A stretch of DNA of 40,324 nt. It comes from Bacteroidia bacterium (lineage in GTDB: Bacteria; Bacteroidota; Bacteroidia; Bacteroidales; Bacteroidaceae). The position numbers were made by a program, and so were the translations under genes. The notes beneath the pieces are model-generated. The model worked only from the letters and a program-made list of their open reading frames with translations. It made no database searches and had not been told where the DNA came from. The stretch is taken from the NCBI GenBank assembly GCA_009929715.1, contig RZZX01000013.1, positions 1 through 40,324 of the forward strand. Reading direction: 5' to 3'. Numbering within the stretch: position 1 is the first letter of the stretch; every line of letters starts with the position of its first letter. Below are positions 35,331 to 40,324 of this stretch, piece after piece.

Positions 35331-35430
35331 CCCTCTAAAAAGCGTTGCTTTTAAACCTTGCTTTAAGATGATTCTTTTAAGACTATTCTTTTGAGACTTT
35401 CTGAAGAAGCAGGCTGAGGAGATCAGCTTT

Positions 35431-35478
35431 GATCGGCACACTATCTGGTAATGGATAGCGTGCCGATTGTTTTTTTTG
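35431..35478 (+). terminator. intrinsic terminator of the SusC/SusD operon
   Basis: GATCGGCACACTATC (35431-35445) pairs with 35454-35468, with one internal mismatch, over an 8-base loop, followed by GTTTTTTTT. The other strand lacks a U tract, so it acts rightward only and separates the SusCD operon from the CRISPR locus. Confidence 0.9.
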
Positions 35479-35487
35479 AGGGAACCC

Positions 35488-36021
35488 CTATCTATGCCAC
35501 TCTCTTTTAACCAGAAGAGCCTTTTTTAGTTCTACGCTTAAAGCTTCTCTAATCTCCACCACTCTATTATACTTCTTTATATTCGTTATTTTAAGCTCTT
35601 TCGACTCCTCTTTGTTGGCTATATGATACCATGCATACGCTTGACTACGAAGTTCAAAGAGAAGGCTCTTAATCTCTTTGTTTAGAAACACCCCGTGTCC
35701 TTGTTCATAGAATACCACATTTAGTTGTTCAAAGAACATCTTCGCTTGAGGTGCTCTGAAATAATGGATCTTTTGATCATTCTCCTCTTTTTCACCCCGT
35801 TTAAGCATATTCTTATCATTATCATTTTCGGAAAAATAAACGATTAATCCCCAAACAGCTTTTGCGGCGGCTAAGTGAGATTCATAATACGTCTGATCTT
35901 GAAGATAAAGCCCTTCCTCTCTTTTCTGTTTACGCCAAAAATGAAAGCCCAATGCAGCAGCTAAAATAATGCCGACTATTGCCCCTAACTGAGCGACGAT
36001 GAGTTCTACGTTTAGTGTCAT
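35488..36021 (-). CDS. csx28: Csx28-type membrane accessory protein of type VI-B CRISPR
   Basis: A 177-aa protein with one N-terminal transmembrane helix (about 7-28, LIVAQLGAIVGIILAAALGF), a basic stop (WRKQKR) and a helical cytosolic part. Size, single helix and position directly after cas13b fit Csx28 of subtype VI-B2, not the multi-helix Csx27. Csx28 is known to enhance Cas13b anti-phage defence by acting at the inner membrane. The family is described as a divergent HEPN protein; I find no RxxxxH here, and the nearest pair is R125 and H133 (R-x7-H). The gene overlaps cas13b by four bases (ATGA), so translation is coupled. Assignment rests on context and topology more than on direct similarity. 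Confidence 0.8.
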   Translation of the reverse strand: MTLNVELIVAQLGAIVGIILAAALGFHFWRKQKREEGLYLQDQTYYESHLAAAKAVWGLIVYFSENDNDKNMLKRGEKEENDQKIHYFRAPQAKMFFEQLNVVFYEQGHGVFLNKEIKSLLFELRSQAYAWYHIANKEESKELKITNIKKYNRVVEIREALSVELKKALLVKREWHR

Positions 36022-39000
36022 TTTCTGATTAATTGGTCAAGTTCGTTATTCATTTGCTGGTAGATAGACAAAACTAACTCCACTATTTGTTTGGTTATTA
36101 AATGGCCATCTTTGGTCGATATGCGATTTTTGATCCATTGGGAGTAAGGAATCTCATTGTGCTGTATCTTGTTCCTTAACTCTTTAAAATCATCTTTTTC
36201 CAACTCAGAGACAGATAGTTCTAGCTTTTTGGCACACTCTATATAGTGATAATGGGCGATATAGTTATTCTCCATCATCTCTTTTTCTGGCACATTTTTA
36301 GTCAGAACATCGAAGAAATGGGTATAGATCTTCTTTTCAAATTCGTAAATAGACTTCATTAATAGCCAACGTTGGGAGTCAAAAAACTCTAGTTCATTGG
36401 CTAGAGTTGAAGAAGAGAATCTCTCTCCTACAGCTTCCACCTCACCACTTTTAAGCACCCCAAGTTCAATGTCCTTGCCTTCAGGGAAATAGTTTATGAG
36501 GTTCTCTAATCTACGGTCTTTCATAAACCGTCTGAACTCACCGTATCTTTTAATTGGAAGTTCGGAAACGACTTTTCGCCCGTATATATTCATGGACACT
36601 TTTCTATTCTCATCTAAGATTTTGTTTTCTCCTAAGTTGAATCCTAATGTGTTTATCTGTTCACACTCTATCGTTTGACGGCCGTCTGATCCTCCGTTCA
36701 GCAGGTCCGTTGCCATCATAAACAGTACCCTGTCCGATGTTTGTTGAGTCAGTATCTCCTCCTCTTGCTTTCTGATTCTTTTTGCCAGTTGCTTGAAGTC
36801 ATTTTGAGTTTTTTTGTTTGCTTTAACATAGTAATTCTTTATCTCTTTTTTAAGTAATGCCGCTTCTACAAGGTCTCTCTCTTCATCTTTCTTAGCCCGA
36901 TTATAGTAGCGAGGAAGTTGATAAAAGGGCTGGGTAGCTCCATGGAAATAACTCTTTATCCAATAAGCAGCATTGGGAGTCTTCTCGTCATCTTCCACCT
37001 GATAACCACTCTCTTTCATGGCTTTGGTGATGGCATCGTTAAATAACCCTACAGGGATAAATATAGCTTTACCTTGGTAGTTTTTGGGAGAACTGGTTTT
37101 CACCTTTAGGAAATAGTTGTATTTTTCTATAAATGTCTCTTTTATTTTCTCTGGATCGATCTCCTTTTCTTCTATCTCATCCTTCTTATTTGGAGTACTC
37201 CTGTTTTTATTTATCCTGTTTGAAGTTGTGTAGTTTGGTCGAGTTGTGTTGTTTGGAGCATTCTTTGTATAAGTATTTAGCCACTTCAGTTTATGCTCTA
37301 GGTATTTTAAATAGAACTCTATCAAGCCATTGGACCATTTGGTTTCTGCTTTTACATTCTCCAAGAAAGGGTGTTTCATATGTTTCTTTTTCAATAAATC
37401 ATCGAAGAAAGAACACAACTCCTCTTTGTAAAGTGAAAAATAAGCCAAGCGGTTTTGCAAAATGTCAAAGTCTTGATTGTTTATTTTCTGAAAAACAGTG
37501 ACTTTCTCTTTGTTTCGGTTGGTGATCTCTTTCTTTATTGGTTTGAGAAAGAACACGATGTCCCGAGCCAATTCTTGCGCTATCTCGCCTATTTTTAGTT
37601 GTTTTGAATTCGATGAGCGGTAAACCATGTTTCTCTCAAACTGTTCCAATTGTTTCTTTTTGAAATTTGTGTCAGAGAGTGTTTTTTTAAGAAAGTCGAT
37701 CGCTTGTTGTATATTATCGTCCGATTGATAATTCAGGAGATGTTCTCTGCAAATATCCGGAAGGTGTTTCACTTTTAATCCAGCGTATTTCTCGTCCAAC
37801 AATTTTTGTAAATGGTCTGTCCTCCTTTTTAATTCATTGATAGTTTGCTTTGTTCTTTCTTGATTTCGTTCTTTAATGATTTTGTTTGAGCTAGTCTCTG
37901 GCTTGATACCATCGTTCTTCCAATCTTTGATAAATCGATTCATTGTTTGGAGATAAGTAGACATCAGATTTTTGGGAGATTGTGTGATTTTGTTCTCTTT
38001 GTAGAGTCTGTTATAGATATAGAGTGCACCTAGTTCACTGGTACTAAGGATTGCCTGAGGTGCAGGCTGATTATTTATAGGGATACTATAGCCTTCCTTT
38101 TTCTCTGATGGAGTACCAAAAGACAAGCCTATTCTATTTCCCACCATGCGGTAGTGTGGGGCAAATAGTTCTACTTCATTTGATTCTATTTTTGATTGAA
38201 AGAATGTTTGGGCTTCTTCTGTTTCATAAGTCGACAATTTATCGTGTACTCGCATCTCTTTTAGTATCTGATGGGTACGTTCTTTACCATCAAAAACCTT
38301 TTTATGAGGTTCGCCCATAACTTTACGCCCTAGTTGTAGATGGAACGTTATATTATCCAGGCATTTTGTTCTATCAAAGTAACGAAGTGCGAGGTATGCC
38401 GATCGGTCGTCATACCGTTTCATAATGGGGTTTAGCTCCTCCGCTGTTTCTTCGTTGGGCTCTTTTTTGAATTTTAGTTTATCTTCTTCACTCAATACTT
38501 GGTAGAGTGCATTAGGGCATCGGTTTAACTCGTTGAGTATATCCAGAGAGATATCGGAGCTTTCGAGTTTGGGGTAAGGTGTTTTGCAACATAGTTGGGT
38601 GTAACATTCGAGGGTTGCTCTATATTTCTCGTCTGTTCTATTTTTGAATCCTTTGACTTTAGCTAGCATTTCAAAGGCGTTTTTTTTATCTAAGAATAGG
38701 CATAGGAAAAACAGTTTGCCTGTATCTGTTAAAACCGAGTCTTTGGGGTCGACCATTTTGTGGTAAGGTGAATCTTGGATGGAATTAAACCGGGTTTCAT
38801 TAAATTCTATCATTCTTTTTTTCGCCAGTTGTATGGAGTCATTAAACAGATCCTGAAAAAAAGGGATGGGGTGTTCTTTGCGAGAATATCCGTAATGGTT
38901 TAATTCATTTCTGATTCCGGTTAGTGTTTTTAATATTTGTTTTAGTGTTAGAGGTTCTTTTAAATGGTCTAACTTCTTATCATTCATTTCTTTATAGGCA

Positions 39001-39296
39001 CTATTTTCTACTGCTTTTTTAATATCTTCTTTATAATAGCAGGCTATAAATGGGAAGTGATGATTTAATAATTTAATGGCTTTAGCATGGTGATCAGCTC
39101 CATTTTTAGGATCTAATATCTTGATAATAGCGATTTGAAGATTTTCTTCTTTTAGAGTTGATTCATTGCCGAAAATGCTTTTATTAATATGATTAAGAAT
39201 CAAATAGGCATTGTGTCGGGCCATATTGGCGTAATGTGCAAAGTAGTATGCATCTTCTGCAAAAGTCATCTCGTTATCTAACTTGGATTTTTCCAT
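36018..39296 (-). CDS. cas13b: Cas13b, CRISPR-guided RNA-targeting ribonuclease (type VI-B)
   Basis: A 1092-aa protein with one HEPN motif near each end, as in Cas13b: R129-NELN-H134 (GIRNELNHYGYSR) and R1041-NKIQ-H1046 (ELRNKIQHNEIPYSQW). Length matches Cas13b (about 1100-1200 aa). Cas13b binds a crRNA, matures pre-crRNA itself, and on recognising complementary RNA cleaves it and bystander RNA. Residues about 672-715 form a low-complexity Asn/Thr-rich then acidic linker (PNNTTRPNYTTSNRINKN). The gene is AT-rich compared with the upstream core genes. It is read leftwards from a -7 box at 39329-39336, away from the array, and is coupled to csx28. No cas1 or cas2 is present, normal for VI-B. 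Confidence 0.96.
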   Translation of the reverse strand: MEKSKLDNEMTFAEDAYYFAHYANMARHNAYLILNHINKSIFGNESTLKEENLQIAIIKILDPKNGADHHAKAIKLLNHHFPFIACYYKEDIKKAVENSAYKEMNDKKLDHLKEPLTLKQILKTLTGIRNELNHYGYSRKEHPIPFFQDLFNDSIQLAKKRMIEFNETRFNSIQDSPYHKMVDPKDSVLTDTGKLFFLCLFLDKKNAFEMLAKVKGFKNRTDEKYRATLECYTQLCCKTPYPKLESSDISLDILNELNRCPNALYQVLSEEDKLKFKKEPNEETAEELNPIMKRYDDRSAYLALRYFDRTKCLDNITFHLQLGRKVMGEPHKKVFDGKERTHQILKEMRVHDKLSTYETEEAQTFFQSKIESNEVELFAPHYRMVGNRIGLSFGTPSEKKEGYSIPINNQPAPQAILSTSELGALYIYNRLYKENKITQSPKNLMSTYLQTMNRFIKDWKNDGIKPETSSNKIIKERNQERTKQTINELKRRTDHLQKLLDEKYAGLKVKHLPDICREHLLNYQSDDNIQQAIDFLKKTLSDTNFKKKQLEQFERNMVYRSSNSKQLKIGEIAQELARDIVFFLKPIKKEITNRNKEKVTVFQKINNQDFDILQNRLAYFSLYKEELCSFFDDLLKKKHMKHPFLENVKAETKWSNGLIEFYLKYLEHKLKWLNTYTKNAPNNTTRPNYTTSNRINKNRSTPNKKDEIEEKEIDPEKIKETFIEKYNYFLKVKTSSPKNYQGKAIFIPVGLFNDAITKAMKESGYQVEDDEKTPNAAYWIKSYFHGATQPFYQLPRYYNRAKKDEERDLVEAALLKKEIKNYYVKANKKTQNDFKQLAKRIRKQEEEILTQQTSDRVLFMMATDLLNGGSDGRQTIECEQINTLGFNLGENKILDENRKVSMNIYGRKVVSELPIKRYGEFRRFMKDRRLENLINYFPEGKDIELGVLKSGEVEAVGERFSSSTLANELEFFDSQRWLLMKSIYEFEKKIYTHFFDVLTKNVPEKEMMENNYIAHYHYIECAKKLELSVSELEKDDFKELRNKIQHNEIPYSQWIKNRISTKDGHLITKQIVELVLSIYQQMNNELDQLIRK

Positions 39297-39328
39297 TTTA
39301 TACTGATTTTTGGTTGTTTTATCTCCTT

Positions 39329-39336
39329 CAAAAGTA
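39329..39336 (-). promoter_or_regulatory. -7 box of cas13b-csx28
   Basis: On the minus strand TACTTTTG matches TAnnTTTG. The predicted start near 39322 gives a leader of about 26 nt before the ATG at 39296. I see no -33 TTTG at the usual spacing. Confidence 0.5.
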
Positions 39337-39379
39337 CAAAAACATTTTTAAGTAGACTAGAATAATTGGTCTTTTTTTG

Positions 39380-39410
39380 TTCAAAAAAGATGATTGGAAT
39401 TCAAAAAAGA
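39380..39410. repeat. direct repeat upstream of cas13b
   Basis: TTCAAAAAAGA occurs at 39380-39390 and 39400-39410, a 20-base period, about two helical turns, 45-75 bases upstream of the cas13b -7 box. The first copy also pairs with the preceding TCTTTTTTTG. It could be a regulator site; the simple composition makes chance possible. Confidence 0.4.
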
Positions 39411-39420
39411 CTGGGGTAAA

Positions 39421-39429
39421 GGGGGGGGG
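39421..39429. repeat. nine-G homopolymer between cas13b and the array
   Basis: A run of nine G lies about 125 bases upstream of the cas13b start and is preceded by GGGG four bases earlier. Homopolymers of this kind are prone to slipped-strand length change. It is followed at 39445-39461 by T9 and A8 tracts. Confidence 0.8.
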
Positions 39430-39453
39430 TAGCGGATGATTCTCTTTTTTTTT

Positions 39454-39496
39454 AAAAAAAACCTTATAACTGTCTGCTTAGTAGATAGTTATAAGG
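39454..39496 (-). terminator. leftward intrinsic terminator at the array edge
   Basis: A 14-bp stem (39462-39475 with 39483-39496, one G-T pair) closes on a 7-base loop. Read on the minus strand it is followed at once by eight T (39454-39461). It would stop transcripts leaving the array towards cas13b and lies only five bases from the first repeat. The plus strand has no T tract after the stem, so it acts leftward. Confidence 0.85.
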
Positions 39497-39501
39497 GGAG
39501 T

Positions 39502-40324
39502 GTTGTTTTCACCTTGCAAATATAAGGCATTTACAACGATACGACTCAAAGTCAAGGGCTGCACCATGTTGTTTTCACCTTGCAAATATAAGGCATTTAC
39601 AACGATCGTGTCCTCGGTTGGAACTAAGAATAAGTTGTTTTCACCTTGCAAATATAAGGCATTTACAACTTAGAAGCGTTAATTTCCAATATCGGGTTAG
39701 TTGTTTTCACCTTGCAAATATAAGGCATTTACAACCTCTTCTGTATCTGCATGTGTGCCCTTGGGGTTGTTTTCACCTTGCAAATATAAGGCATTTACAA
39801 CTTAACCGTCGTTTTGCCAATCATTGAAGAAGTTGTTTTCACCTTGCAAATATAAGGCATTTACAACACTTGCTCAAGCGGCTCCTTATGTCATTTAGTT
39901 GTTTTCACCTTGCAAATATAAGGCATTTACAACAATCAACGTCCAGATTTAGACAACTGCTTCGTTGTTTTCACCTTGCAAATATAAGGCATTTACAACG
40001 CAGAGGATGTTTTTCTATCCTGCAAGCAGGTTGTTTTCACCTTGCAAATATAAGGCATTTACAACTGAAGCGTAAAAAAAGGGAGGCCGAGCGTTGTTGT
40101 TTTCACCTTGCAAATATAAGGCATTTACAACGTGTAGGTGGTACTATCATTGGTAAGGGTGTTGTTTTCACCTTGCAAATATAAGGCATTTACAACCACA
40201 ACTAAATACGTAACGGAGATTTTTGGTTGTTTTCACCTTGCAAATATAAGGCATTTACAACGATTGATAAAGAAAATCAATTTACGTATGGTTGTTTTCA
40301 CCTTGCAAATATAAGGCATTTACA
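39502..40324 (-). CRISPR. type VI-B CRISPR array, 12 full repeats plus one cut by the window end
   Basis: Identical 36-nt repeats begin at 39502, 39568, 39634, 39700, 39766, 39832, 39898, 39964, 40030, 40096, 40161, 40226 and 40291 (the last truncated after 34 nt). The ends are GTTG and CAAC, as in Cas13b repeats. There are 12 unique spacers: the first nine are 30 nt, the last three 29 nt. I give the minus strand as crRNA sense because its repeat (TGCCTTATATTTGCAAGGT core, ending AAAACAAC) has the layout I recall for published VI-B repeats, especially that of Prevotella intermedia, and because a leftward terminator follows the array at 39454-39496. The core can form the CCTT/AAGG hairpin of Cas13b direct repeats. 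The leader would then be outside the window. I saw no repeat variant. Confidence 0.97.

Noticed and set aside
35488..36021. Csx27 instead of Csx28
   Set aside because: Csx27 proteins have several transmembrane helices; only one is present here.
39430..39501. This segment as the CRISPR leader with rightward array transcription
   Set aside because: It has no TAnnTTTG box on the plus strand, while it holds a leftward terminator, and the repeat orientation favours the minus strand as crRNA sense.
39618..40184. Two plus-strand open frames of 69 and 104 codons with a repeated CFHLANIRHLQ peptide
   Set aside because: They are translations of the CRISPR repeats and spacers. The 66-base repeat period is a multiple of three, so the frame stays open by chance.
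35331..40324. cas1, cas2 or other adaptation genes
   Set aside because: None found in the locus. Adaptation genes are usually absent from VI-B loci; they could lie beyond the window.

Overview
The window looks like chromosomal DNA of a Bacteroidales bacterium (Bacteroidota). The evidence is a SusC/SusD pair, a class III fructose-1,6-bisphosphatase, a DUF4492-cydA-cydB operon, DUF5686 and DUF5117-type proteins, and repeated Bacteroidota promoters (TTTG, about 19 bases, TAnnTTTG). I cannot name the genus. Base composition is moderate over most of the window and clearly AT-richer in two accessory blocks, 25.2-27.9 kb and 35.5 kb to the end.

Region 1-10 kb: a 22-bp palindromic tandem repeat, a leftward tRNA-Ser/tRNA-Glu unit with a strong terminator, and a rightward operon of an AspT/YidE-type transporter and class III FBPase. 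Its stop codon overlaps that of a leftward surface-repeat outer-membrane protein, which lies downstream of an acyl-CoA ligase. The GDP-L-fucose pair gmd-fcl follows. Region 10-19 kb: 6-phosphogluconolactonase, a cytochrome bd oxidase operon preceded by a DUF4492 gene and closed by a strong terminator, then a leftward operon of a DUF5686 outer-membrane protein, rarA and a D-2-hydroxyacid dehydrogenase. Region 19-25.2 kb: an AddA/AddB-type helicase-nuclease pair with overlapping genes. Region 25.2-27.7 kb: an AT-rich two-gene island with an ABC-like ATPase (RloA-type) and an overlapping TOPRIM-like RloB protein, probably an anti-phage module. Region 27.8-35.4 kb: a secreted HExxHxxGxxH metalloprotease and a SusC/SusD pair closed by a terminator.

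Region 35.4-40.3 kb is the most notable part: a type VI-B CRISPR locus with cas13b (1092 aa, two RxxxxH HEPN motifs), a translationally coupled csx28-type membrane accessory gene, and a CRISPR array of 36-nt repeats with 29-30-nt spacers that runs off the window. There is no cas1/cas2. The minus strand carries the repeat in the orientation I recall for published VI-B crRNAs. A strong intrinsic terminator for leftward transcription lies between the array and cas13b. I therefore infer that the array is transcribed leftwards, towards cas13b, with its leader outside the window. The crRNA-sense strand of every repeat also contains TATATTTG, a perfect Bacteroidota -7 promoter box, which raises the possibility of repeat-embedded promoters.

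Taken together, AddAB (DNA break processing), the RloA/RloB pair and the RNA-targeting Cas13b/Csx28 locus give three potential phage-defence layers within about 21 kb, interleaved with envelope and nutrient-uptake genes.
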